Positions 43,532 through 51,802 of a stretch of DNA of 64,000 nucleotides are shown here, piece by piece. The translations under genes were made by a program, and so were the position numbers. The stretch is from Nodosilinea sp040396995 (GTDB lineage Bacteria > Cyanobacteriota > Cyanobacteriia > Phormidesmidales > Phormidesmidaceae). The DNA is taken from NCBI GenBank assembly GCA_040396995.1, contig JBBAWV010000005.1:1-64000 (forward strand). The letters are read 5' to 3'. Below the pieces are notes generated by a model. It made no database searches. It saw only the letters and a list, made by a program, of their open reading frames with translations, and was not told the DNA's origin. Every line of letters starts with the position of its first letter. Position 1 is the first letter of the stretch.

Positions 43532-46500
43532 TTAATCCGGCTTTTTCTCCGGCATCATGCACTTGTCGGAGTCGCAGCCAGCGGGGCCAGCTTCGATCAG
43601 GTCTCCGGCATCGTACATGGCCAGGGCCGAGTGGAAGTCCGCCGTGCCGCGACGGGCTTCGACCTTCTGACTTTCGGCCTCGTAGGTGGCCTTATCAATC
43701 GGCTCGAAGGGCAGACGGGGGAAGGTTTGTAGGTCGTCGAACCGAGCCAGCAGTGCCGCCGAAATGTAGCCTTCGTCGTTTTGGATGGCCTGGTAAATCC
43801 GCTCACCGAGATCTTCCAGTTCCGGCTCCCGAAACTCGATGGTGGCCGAGGTGTTGTGGGTGGTGTAGTGCTTCTGCACCTGCATGTAGAAGTCGAACTG
43901 AGCCGCCGCCGTGAATTTTTCGATGGCGATTTCATCGGCACCGGGCAGGTTGGCCCAGGGCACCTCCACCGGAATTTCCACCAGCCACTCGGTGCAGCGA
44001 GGGTCGAAGGGATCGTTCAGCAGGTTGCCGTTGTCGTCCTTGTCGGACTGGGAGGGCACCACGGAATAGCCGTAGTCGATACAGGCCATCGCCACGGGGT
44101 CATTCTTGCGGAAGGTGATCCGTCGCAAAAAGCGCTGGGCCTTGGGCGGGTGCCAACCAGGAGAGGCCCCCGTCAGCAGGGATTTCGTCCCCGCAGGCTG
44201 CACGGTGGTACAGCGGTTAGGCCGCTTCAACCCGTGGCGGTCGCAATAGTCCCACACCACCCGATGAACAATGTCCTTCCAGCGGGTCAGGTAGTCCTGC
44301 TCCTTTTGCTTGAACTCCAGCCCCGGCATGGTGTCGGGACGACCCGCCTCCCACCAGCGCAGCCAATCTACGCCAAAGGCCTGCACAAAGAAGTCGAACA
44401 GTCCGGTGAAGGAGACCCCCACAATCGGGTCTTCCAAACGCGACTGTTGGTAACGCGGTTCGTTGAATTGGTGATTCAACAGCACCGCCACCGACAACGC
44501 CGCCGCTGTAAAGGCATCCTCTTGATCCTGGAGATTGCCAGGATCAAGCTGGTTGAGATGCACTTCGGCTAGGTTGCACTGCCCCGTCAGGGTGCCGCCA
44601 AAGACACCCTTGTGGAATTCCGGCTCATTAAAGCAGAAGCTATCGTGCTGTCCGGGTAGCGGCTCCACAGAACGAATCACCTGCCACTTGCCCTTGGCCC
44701 TAGGCGCATGACCTTTGGAGGTATCCACCCGCTGGCAGGGAATGGCGGCACAGTCGGTAATTTGCAGATACCACAGATCCTTTTGCCGTACCCCCAGGTT
44801 GGTCTCGCTGCCAGCCTTAGCGGCCAAGTTGATGGAGGAACGGATGCCGCACTTCAGCAGCAGCAGATACAGGCGATAGGCCCGATCATAGTCAGAAATA
44901 TAGAGGCGCACACCGCCAGATGGGGTTTCCGAGCCATCGGCATCAATCAACCCAGCGATGAAGTGCAGAATGCCCTCGCGATTCCAACTTGCCAAGGCAT
45001 CCAGGGATTGGGCTTCACCCTTGAGGGCGCGTACCTGCTCAGGGTCGAAGTTTTCGTGGAAGCCCGTGTAGAGCAAGCAGGGGGTTTCAGGATTTTCGGC
45101 GTAGTAGCGCAGTTTGCCAGAGGTACGTCCAGCTAGGGCTAGGCTTTGATAGCTCTTGGCTCCATAGAGCCGCAACTGAAGCTGGGGCTTGCCGTTGGAC
45201 TGACATAGGGAACCATCCCCCACCAGTTGCCCCAACGTGTAGGCCCAGGTGGGATCGACAAACTCGCCGTCGCGATAGTCAATTTTGAACGGTTCCGTGT
45301 GTAGCGCGTAGGGATGGCTGTCAAGGCGATCCCTCAGTTCCTCGGTGGTCAGTTCTTGGTAGGTGGTGCTAAAACGATCCCCCACAAAGAAGCGGTGCTT
45401 TCCAGTCACGTCCAGCCAAGTGCCATCGCCAAAGGTAACGCGATACATCTGGCGATCTTGTCCCGTTTGCACAGGCACCACCTGGCTCCAGCGACGACCA
45501 TTCCACACCTCTACCGACTGCCCCACGAGGGACTGAATCGGGTGCAGTCCATCACGGGTGATCAGCAGGGTAGAACCCGCTACGCAGTGAAAATTGGATC
45601 CAAGAATTTCGCCACAATTGTGGGCCACTAGGCCATTGGCATCGAACCGGGCGGGGCCAGGAACGGTACAGTCGTAGACCGCTTCCACGCCATCGGGCAC
45701 AACGCTGGAGACCGTAGCCGTAAACCGTTCTCGATTGGGGCAGCGCTTATATTGTCCCAAAACCTCAGCCAACTTCTCTGCTTTAGCGGGTTCCTGGAAG
45801 CCGATCAGGTCGGCAAACACCTGGAGGTTATCGTTGGCAATCACCAGTTCATGCTGGGTTTGGCAGAAGTAGGGGGCAGGTTCCCGGTTCGCATTGGGCA
45901 GATCGCGATAGCCTTCGGGCCGTCGCTCTTGGTAAATCGTTGAGACAATTCCCAAACGCCCTAGCATTCGCTGTACCGCTTGCAGATTAGCCAGGTTGCT
46001 CTGAGCGAGGCGCACACTAATGCCTTTCGCTTGGCTACCCTGGACGCTGCCATCGGCATCAAACAAGCCTTGCAAAAAGCCTTGGTAGAACTCATAGCTG
46101 CCCTGTTCAACAGCAGCGGTGATTTCCTTGTGGCCAGGGGTGATACCGAACTCAGCCGCTAAACTAGCCAGCCCCGCCGAGTTCACCACCCGATGCTTGA
46201 GTTGGCGGTGGTAGTGGGCCGCTGCCGTACGACGCTCATAGCCCACGGTGGTTTGCAAAAGAGCAATGGCGTGTTCGCTCATCTCCTCCTGAGACTCACC
46301 CCAGAAGCGCAGCAGCGCCGAATCATTCCACTGGGTTTTGGCCAAGCTGCCATCGCCCACCAAATTACCCAGCAGCCAGCCAGCCTCCCGCGTACCCTTG
46401 CCGTCCCAAGGTTGTAGGTCTCGGTGGTTGTGCAGCAGGACGTGATCGCCCGGTTGCAGGGTTTCCGCTTCTACCCACTCGGTGTACTGCGCTTTTTGGG

Positions 46501-47830
46501 TCTGCGCCGTCACCTTCAGGACTTTGTGGTTCCCGGTCAACCGCAGACGGTGACCCTCCTGGGTGGTGAGCTTCAGAACTGCTTTCGTTCCAGAGTAGAA
46601 GAACCCTTCGGCGGTGGTGCTAAACAGTTCACCGTTGACGTAGGTGCTGTGCTGTTGCCCAATCAGATCCTTAACCTGGCGAGGGCCATCGCCCGTATGC
46701 ACCCAGGTATCCGCCGTCACGCAGGGATTGAGACCATAGCGGTCATCGGCTCCCGCCCGACGCTTGGCCTCCCCAGCCCACTGGATTGCGCCCTCGCCGG
46801 AATAAAACTGCTTCCGCACCGAGTCTACACAATCTTGCAGGCTGGGCTTTTCGTGGAAAACGCGGGTGTGGTTGGCCATCCGTAGCACGTCCCGTTCGGG
46901 GTCAATGCGCCAATTGCCCTCAGCATCTTGCTGCCAGAGGTTGTCCTTGGCCCCAGCCGCCAGTTCGTCACTGCTGTCGAATTGCCTCATCCCCGCACTG
47001 CGCCTAATGTTCCCAGCCACTACACAGGCGGCGGCTTCATCAATCAGCAGGCAGCATTCCACGGAATTGAGCTGGCGACCGAGGGCTTTGTTGAGGATGT
47101 TGGCGCAGCGGTCGTACAGCAGCGACAGGCGGATGGGGTTGGCCACGCCACCAAAGCCCTTGAGTTTCTCCCCGGCAGGGCGCACGTCGCTGAGGTCGAT
47201 GGTGACTTCGACGGTGTCGGTGAAGCGCTCGTCCGTAGACAGTTCCAGCAGGGTTTGGTAAGACTGCACCCAGCCCTGGCGGCTGTCGCCCACCCGGATG
47301 TTGACCTGGTTGCCGTCGATGGAAACTTCGGTGATTTCGCGACGGTCGGCGGCGGGGGTGGTGCCAATATCGCCGCCCATGGTGACGCTAATCCGGTTAC
47401 GGATGGCGGGAATTTGGTCGATGTATTTGGGTTCCAGAATCGCCCCGGTGCCGCAGCCCATCATGGCCAAGTCCATCATGAGGCCAAAGGCGCGCCAGTC
47501 TACGACGTTGGTGCTGGTGCAGTTGTAGGCTCCAGAGAAATTTTCCGGCTGCTTACTCCAGGCGGTGCCGCCCACCCACAGCCAACGACCGGAGGGCAGA
47601 GCCTTCACCTGGCGCTGCATTCGGTTCAGCAGGGCCATCTCTTCGTCGGTGAGGTTGCCCAGTTCCTTCAGCCCCTCCAGGGTGCGCTCGCAGACTTGAT
47701 CCCAGGTTTCCCGTTGTCCTGGTACCACCTCGCCCCGGCGGCTGTAGGTGCGGTAGAACACCGGGAATGCGGCAGGGGCAGCTTCGGGGAACGGCCCTTG
47801 CTGCCGGGTACGGGGGATTTCTTGAACCAT
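43532..47830 (-). CDS. nrdJ: Adenosylcobalamin-dependent ribonucleoside-triphosphate reductase with two inteins
   Basis: Class II ribonucleotide reductase that makes dNTPs using a B12-generated radical; precursor of 1432 residues. Removing two inteins (residues 370-738 and 749-1084) leaves 727 residues, normal for NrdJ. The host carries YNCTSTNVVDWRAFGLMMDLAMMGCGTGA near residues 102-130 (active-site Cys), ECCLLIDEAAACVVAGNIRRS, the split NP/CGEILGSNFH/CNL active-site segment and the C-terminal CDSDKCM redox pair. The second Cys-containing loop is therefore interrupted twice. Without splicing of both inteins the enzyme cannot form. It needs adenosylcobalamin, which fits cobM at 31.0-31.9 kb. 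Confidence 0.95.
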   Translation of the reverse strand: MVQEIPRTRQQGPFPEAAPAAFPVFYRTYSRRGEVVPGQRETWDQVCERTLEGLKELGNLTDEEMALLNRMQRQVKALPSGRWLWVGGTAWSKQPENFSGAYNCTSTNVVDWRAFGLMMDLAMMGCGTGAILEPKYIDQIPAIRNRISVTMGGDIGTTPAADRREITEVSIDGNQVNIRVGDSRQGWVQSYQTLLELSTDERFTDTVEVTIDLSDVRPAGEKLKGFGGVANPIRLSLLYDRCANILNKALGRQLNSVECCLLIDEAAACVVAGNIRRSAGMRQFDSSDELAAGAKDNLWQQDAEGNWRIDPERDVLRMANHTRVFHEKPSLQDCVDSVRKQFYSGEGAIQWAGEAKRRAGADDRYGLNPCVTADTWVHTGDGPRQVKDLIGQQHSTYVNGELFSTTAEGFFYSGTKAVLKLTTQEGHRLRLTGNHKVLKVTAQTQKAQYTEWVEAETLQPGDHVLLHNHRDLQPWDGKGTREAGWLLGNLVGDGSLAKTQWNDSALLRFWGESQEEMSEHAIALLQTTVGYERRTAAAHYHRQLKHRVVNSAGLASLAAEFGITPGHKEITAAVEQGSYEFYQGFLQGLFDADGSVQGSQAKGISVRLAQSNLANLQAVQRMLGRLGIVSTIYQERRPEGYRDLPNANREPAPYFCQTQHELVIANDNLQVFADLIGFQEPAKAEKLAEVLGQYKRCPNRERFTATVSSVVPDGVEAVYDCTVPGPARFDANGLVAHNCGEILGSNFHCVAGSTLLITRDGLHPIQSLVGQSVEVWNGRRWSQVVPVQTGQDRQMYRVTFGDGTWLDVTGKHRFFVGDRFSTTYQELTTEELRDRLDSHPYALHTEPFKIDYRDGEFVDPTWAYTLGQLVGDGSLCQSNGKPQLQLRLYGAKSYQSLALAGRTSGKLRYYAENPETPCLLYTGFHENFDPEQVRALKGEAQSLDALASWNREGILHFIAGLIDADGSETPSGGVRLYISDYDRAYRLYLLLLKCGIRSSINLAAKAGSETNLGVRQKDLWYLQITDCAAIPCQRVDTSKGHAPRAKGKWQVIRSVEPLPGQHDSFCFNEPEFHKGVFGGTLTGQCNLAEVHLNQLDPGNLQDQEDAFTAAALSVAVLLNHQFNEPRYQQSRLEDPIVGVSFTGLFDFFVQAFGVDWLRWWEAGRPDTMPGLEFKQKEQDYLTRWKDIVHRVVWDYCDRHGLKRPNRCTTVQPAGTKSLLTGASPGWHPPKAQRFLRRITFRKNDPVAMACIDYGYSVVPSQSDKDDNGNLLNDPFDPRCTEWLVEIPVEVPWANLPGADEIAIEKFTAAAQFDFYMQVQKHYTTHNTSATIEFREPELEDLGERIYQAIQNDEGYISAALLARFDDLQTFPRLPFEPIDKATYEAESQKVEARRGTADFHSALAMYDAGDLIEAGPAGCDSDKCMMPEKKPD
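44579..45586 (-). other. Intein 2 of NrdJ (LAGLIDADG type)
   Basis: 336 residues, precursor 749-1084. It begins CVAGSTLLITRDG at the N-splice site, has the B-block VTGKHRFF, then two endonuclease motifs, LGQLVGDGSL (about 867) and IAGLIDADGS (about 958), so it contains a homing endonuclease. The C-terminal end is TLTGQ before the +1 Cys of CNLAEV. The usual His-Asn pair is thus Gly-Gln; Gln-ending inteins are known and can still splice. It is inserted ten residues after intein 1. Confidence 0.85.
45617..46723 (-). other. Intein 1 of NrdJ (LAGLIDADG type)
   Basis: 369 residues, precursor 370-738. N-splice block CVTADTWVHTGDG, B-block LTGNHKVLKV with the conserved His, endonuclease motifs LLGNLVGDGSL (about 486-496) and LQGLFDADGS (about 586-595), C-terminal ANGLVAHN, then +1 Cys of CGEILG. 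All canonical splicing residues are present. The second endonuclease motif has Phe-Asp-Ala-Asp-Gly, so both acidic residues remain. Confidence 0.9.
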
Positions 47831-48412
47831 GGGTCAGCCTTTGAGTGAACTATGCATGAGGATCAATGCCTGGTTGTCAATCATAGCGGATCATTACTTA
47901 GGCGTAGTGTCGCAATCCGATAATTTGCAAGGGATGACGCTAAATCTAGTTGCTAGTCTAGGTATTGCTGGTCTATCTATGCTGGGCTGCATATTGCCGT
48001 GGGGCTGTGGATGGCTGGGCGAATGCACCCCGTGGATCTAGCCCTTTGACAAAGCCCGTAAAAGATTTCGCACCTGCACAAGGTGATGGGCGGAGACAGT
48101 GACTCTGTTCCGTCGTGGATGCCTTGTCTCCTCAGGGCTACGTGGGTTCTCTTCTAGACACTGCATTGGGCGAAAGGTATCATTCTTGGCAATAGCCGTG
48201 GCATCTTCGATAGGCCGCGTGACAACCAAGCTCGGCGTGGCGGTTTCGGGGTTTGTCTCCAAAAGTGTCCGGAATAGGGTTTCTAGGACTGAATCTTGAA
48301 TAGGTTAAATTCAGTCAAACGGCCATTGGCTCTGCGGTTTGCGGGGATTTGGTATCGACGCTGACTGCCCTGATTGTGCCTGCTTCCATGGTGATAACCG
48401 TAGGTAACCGCG
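47831..48412. other. Intergenic stretch upstream of nrdJ and the racemase gene
   Basis: About 580 bp between divergent genes. A 74-codon minus frame (48262-48038, TTG start) and a plus frame at 47829-48041 are open, but neither has a clear ribosome-binding site or known similarity. No cobalamin riboswitch pattern seen upstream of nrdJ. Confidence 0.4.
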
Positions 48413-49201
48413 ATGGCTTCCCTTGCTCCCCTTGGTCGTCGGCAGCAGTCTATTCCGGGGATTTTAGGTGGCCTTGGCCCTCTGGCCCATATTCAGTTTG
48501 AGCAGCGTCTGATTAACCAAAGCGTCAAGCGGGGTGCCCGGTGTGATCAAGATCACCCCACCTGGATCCTTGTGAATGCGAGCAATATTCCTGACCGGAC
48601 TCGCAGCCTTCAGGGCAAAGCTCCCGACTGTGCGCCTTGGCTAGTGAGCTATGGGCGGATTTTAGCCCAGGGAGGAGCCAATTTTCTGGTGGTGCCCTGC
48701 CATACGGCCCATGCCTTCTATGACCGTGTTCAGGATCAGATCGATATTCCGTGGATTTCTTTGATGAACTGTACCAGCCAATTCATCCGTCAGCGCTACC
48801 CGGCGATGCATCGCATTGGCCTGCTAACAACCGACGGCACCCTCCAACATCGCCTGTTTAGCCCTAGCTTGATGGCGGCGCGGCTCCAAGAAATTTCCCC
48901 CGCCCTCGGATCCCCCATTCAACAACAGGTGATGCAAACGATTTATCACCCAGACTGGGGCATCAAAGCCACGGGAACCCGGTTGTCTAGCCAAGCCCTC
49001 GCGGCCTTGGCCGAGGCCGTTCAGTGGCTTGCGAATCAAGGGGCGGAGGTGGTGGTGGCGGGCTGCACCGAACTTTCGGTGGGGCTGAGCACCCTGGATC
49101 CTCTGCCCCTGCCCTGGGTTGATCCCCTCGAGGCAGTAGCAGACATCACCCTGGATTTGGCCTTTGGTGTGCGCACCGTTTCATCCCTGCTGGAAGCATA
49201 G
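48413..49201 (+). CDS. Aspartate/glutamate racemase family protein
   Basis: Cofactor-independent amino-acid racemase family, 262 residues. The opening GILGGLGPLAHIQFEQRL is typical of YgeA/aspartate-racemase-like proteins. The paired catalytic cysteines are in VVPCHTAHAFYD (where many homologues have PCNTAH) and VAGCTELSVGL. It probably interconverts L- and D-aspartate or a related acidic amino acid. Twelve bases after the stop the solute-binding protein begins, followed by an acidic-amino-acid-type symporter, which supports a link to aspartate or glutamate. Confidence 0.85.
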   Translation: MASLAPLGRRQQSIPGILGGLGPLAHIQFEQRLINQSVKRGARCDQDHPTWILVNASNIPDRTRSLQGKAPDCAPWLVSYGRILAQGGANFLVVPCHTAHAFYDRVQDQIDIPWISLMNCTSQFIRQRYPAMHRIGLLTTDGTLQHRLFSPSLMAARLQEISPALGSPIQQQVMQTIYHPDWGIKATGTRLSSQALAALAEAVQWLANQGAEVVVAGCTELSVGLSTLDPLPLPWVDPLEAVADITLDLAFGVRTVSSLLEA

Positions 49202-49213
49202 AGGTATTTTGTC

Positions 49214-50290
49214 GTGCTGAAGTTTGCAGCTTATCGCCCTCGCCTGGTGAATCTTGGCCTGATTCTGGGGCTATGGCTTACGCTCCTCTTCACCCTGCTG
49301 CCTGCCCCCGCCTGGGCGGCGAGTACCAGCGCGAATGGGGCGACCTCCTCCGGTTTCCGTATTACCACCGTGACCGATAGCGACAGCCCGTGCCAAGACC
49401 TCGACCTGGAGGCTTCCAGTCGAGCCAGCAACACCCGATCCACCGCTGGCAGCACCAAGCGATCTGCAGTGTCATCCACCCGATCCAACCGATCCAACCG
49501 ATCCACGGCGGGAACCGAGGAGTGTGGCACCCCGCCCCCAGAGCTAGAACGGATTCGCGACCGGGGCAAGCTGGTGGTGGCGGTATTGGGGGTGGACAAT
49601 CCACCGTTCTTTATGACCCTGGCCGACGGTAGTTTGGGCGGCCTCGACATCGAGCTGGCCAAGTCCCTCGCCCAGCAGTTGGAGGTTGATCTAGAGATTA
49701 ATCGTTCGGCGGAAACCTTTGATCAGGTGGTGGATCAGGTCTATCACCAGGAGACTGACCTAGCCATTTCTAAAATTAGCCGCACCCTGCACCGGGGCCA
49801 GCGGGTGAGGTTTTCGCGACCCTACCTGAGTATGCGTCAAGGGCTACTGGTGAACCGCCTGCAACTGGCCCAACAGAGCCAAAACCGCCGCACAACTGAG
49901 GCGATTCGCGCCCTAGCGGGGCCAGTGGGGGTGATCCAAAACTCATCCTACGTGGGCTTTTTGCGCCAAAAGTTTCCCCAGGCCACCGTGGTTGAAATGC
50001 CCACCTGGGAAGACGTTGTGCAGGCGGTTAGCCAGGGAGATATCCTCGCCGCCTATCGCGATGAACTCGAAGTCAAAAAGGTCATGCGGGTCAAACCCGA
50101 TGCATCCCTGAACCTGCAAACCGTGGCCCTCACCGATGCCCAAGACCACTTGGCTATGGTGCTGCCCTGGGATAGTACCCATCTGCTGTCCTGGGTGGAC
50201 CTTTACATGGAAACCCAAGGGCGAACCTACACCGTGGACACGGTGCTGGATGACTACGCGGACTACTGGTCGAGGCCAGGAGACTCCTAA
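49214..50290 (+). CDS. Extracellular solute-binding protein, family 3
   Basis: Periplasmic amino-acid-binding protein of 358 residues. Signal peptide about 1-35 (ending APAWAAS). Then a Ser/Thr/Arg-rich linker of about 60 residues, in part encoded by a tandem CCGATCCAA repeat near 49480-49505. The SBP_bac_3 domain starts at ELERIRDRGKLVVAVLGVDNPPF and has LGGLDIELAKSLAQQLEV and VGVIQNSSYVGFLRQ. GTG start at 49214 with GAGG nine bases upstream. No ABC permease follows; the next gene is a secondary symporter, so the protein may deliver ligand to it or act as a sensor input. Confidence 0.85.
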   Translation: MLKFAAYRPRLVNLGLILGLWLTLLFTLLPAPAWAASTSANGATSSGFRITTVTDSDSPCQDLDLEASSRASNTRSTAGSTKRSAVSSTRSNRSNRSTAGTEECGTPPPELERIRDRGKLVVAVLGVDNPPFFMTLADGSLGGLDIELAKSLAQQLEVDLEINRSAETFDQVVDQVYHQETDLAISKISRTLHRGQRVRFSRPYLSMRQGLLVNRLQLAQQSQNRRTTEAIRALAGPVGVIQNSSYVGFLRQKFPQATVVEMPTWEDVVQAVSQGDILAAYRDELEVKKVMRVKPDASLNLQTVALTDAQDHLAMVLPWDSTHLLSWVDLYMETQGRTYTVDTVLDDYADYWSRPGDS

Positions 50291-50368
50291 ACCCTGGGCG
50301 TGGCCCACTGCCGCCTCTGTGATCGTCGCCTACGTGACCGTGATGTCTAATCCCATTGTTCCAACCCC

Positions 50369-51802
50369 ATGACCACCTTGCTGAACTCTAAGTCGTTTCC
50401 TCGGATCTCGATTAAGTGGCTGCGTAGCCCTTGGGCCATTGTCGTAAGCGTTTTGCTGGGAGCCTACATTGGCAGCTTTCACCCTGAGGTGGCCCAACAA
50501 CTCCAGCCCCTCGGTAGCCTCTATCTGGGCCTACTGAAGATGTGCGTATTGCCAATTTTGCTGTCAGCCATTTCTAACAGCATTGGTCGGCTAATGCGCA
50601 GCCACGATGCCCAACGCTATATCCGGCGGATTGTGCTGATCTTTCCCCTGGCGCTGCTCATCGTGAGTGGCATTGCAACGTCCATTGCGGCGGTGGCTGG
50701 CCCAGGCCGCAACCTCACAGCGAGCACCCTAGAAAGCCTAGGGGTGTTAATTAACCAGTCGGGCATCGATCTGGAAATTGCCCTCAATGGCCCCATTGAA
50801 GTGGAAGAGAGCAACGCCATCGGCGACTTAGTGGTGGACATTGTGCCGGAGAACATTTTCTCCGCCCTCAGCGAAGGCCAGACCCTCCAGGTCTTGCTAT
50901 TTGCCATTATCTTTGGCGTTTCCCTCGGCCTGATTCGTACCCAAAGCACCAACGCCCTGTTTGACATTCTGGACAGTGTGTATCGCAGCTTCAACCAGGT
51001 CATCCACTGGCTGACCTATCTACTGCCCATTGGCCTATTCAGTCTGTTGGCCTACCAACTCTCGGAAATGGGTGTCGAGGTTTTGGTATCGATGGTGGAC
51101 TTTGTGGTGGTGATGCTGGGGATTTCCTTGGTGATCTATCTTTTGGGCACCCTGGTCATCTGGCAGCGCTCGGGCCGATCCTTCGGTCAGGTGCTTACTG
51201 CCATCAAGGATCCCACCATTCTGGCCCTGGCTACCTCTAGCAGCTTGGCCTGTCTGCCCGCTGCCATCAGCAGCCTCAGCGAGGATCTGGGCTTTGACCG
51301 CCAAACCACGGATTTGGTTACCCCTCTGACGATTACCCTGTGTCGGTTTGGTTCTGTGGCATACTTCGGTGCAGCGGCCTTGTTTGTCGCCCAACTCTAC
51401 CAAAAGGATATAGGCCTCAGCACCCTACTGACGATTCTCTTTGGGGCCATTTTGGCGGGCATGGCTACCTCCGGCGTCACCGGAATTTTGACCCTGACCA
51501 TGTTGGGTCTGGTGCTGGATCCCCTGCGTCTTCCCCTAGAAGCGGTGCTGGTGCTCTTCATTGCCATCGACCCCCTGATGGATCCCCTGCGTACCTTGGG
51601 CATTGTCCACACCGGGATGGCCACCACCGCCGCCATTGCCGCTCCCCAAGCTATCGTCCAACCCCAGGCTGACCCTATCATCGCCCCCCCTAGCCCCCGA
51701 TCCCTCCCGCCGGACATCTACACCCTCGATCATGACCTCCAGATTTCGCCGTCCCCTTGGGCTCAAAGCCACCCTAGTTGGAGCTGTCTTTCTTACCGTT
51801 AG
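50369..51802 (+). CDS. Dicarboxylate/amino acid:cation symporter (DAACS family)
   Basis: Sodium- or proton-coupled carrier for glutamate, aspartate or C4-dicarboxylates; 477 residues, about eight transmembrane segments and re-entrant hairpins. SLYLGLLKMCVLPILLSAI is the family TM2-3 region; SSSLACLPAAISSLSE is the serine-rich HP1 loop, although it has SSSLACL where most have SSSxTLP; ATSGVTGILTLTMLGL lies near HP2, and AIDPLMDPLRTLGIV closes the core. The C-terminal 60 residues overlap the next gene. Context (racemase, binding protein) favours acidic amino acids. Confidence 0.85.
   Translation: MTTLLNSKSFPRISIKWLRSPWAIVVSVLLGAYIGSFHPEVAQQLQPLGSLYLGLLKMCVLPILLSAISNSIGRLMRSHDAQRYIRRIVLIFPLALLIVSGIATSIAAVAGPGRNLTASTLESLGVLINQSGIDLEIALNGPIEVEESNAIGDLVVDIVPENIFSALSEGQTLQVLLFAIIFGVSLGLIRTQSTNALFDILDSVYRSFNQVIHWLTYLLPIGLFSLLAYQLSEMGVEVLVSMVDFVVVMLGISLVIYLLGTLVIWQRSGRSFGQVLTAIKDPTILALATSSSLACLPAAISSLSEDLGFDRQTTDLVTPLTITLCRFGSVAYFGAAALFVAQLYQKDIGLSTLLTILFGAILAGMATSGVTGILTLTMLGLVLDPLRLPLEAVLVLFIAIDPLMDPLRTLGIVHTGMATTAAIAAPQAIVQPQADPIIAPPSPRSLPPDIYTLDHDLQISPSPWAQSHPSWSCLSYR

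Noticed and set aside
46928..47848. A 306-residue plus-strand frame opposite nrdJ
   Set aside because: Antisense shadow; the minus strand encodes the conserved NrdJ N-terminus.
47831..48060. A cobalamin riboswitch upstream of nrdJ
   Set aside because: No B12-box or expected conserved elements found by eye.
48038..48262. A 74-residue minus-strand protein
   Set aside because: TTG start, no ribosome-binding site and no recognisable pattern.
49480..49510. A possible CRISPR-like short repeat in the binding-protein gene
   Set aside because: It is a short in-frame tandem of about 10 bp coding for the Ser/Asn/Arg linker, without spacers.
51603..51731. An upstream start for the Cache sensor
   Set aside because: The extra residues are Pro/Ser-rich and lie within the symporter gene in another frame. 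The ATG at 51732 is followed at once by a membrane segment.
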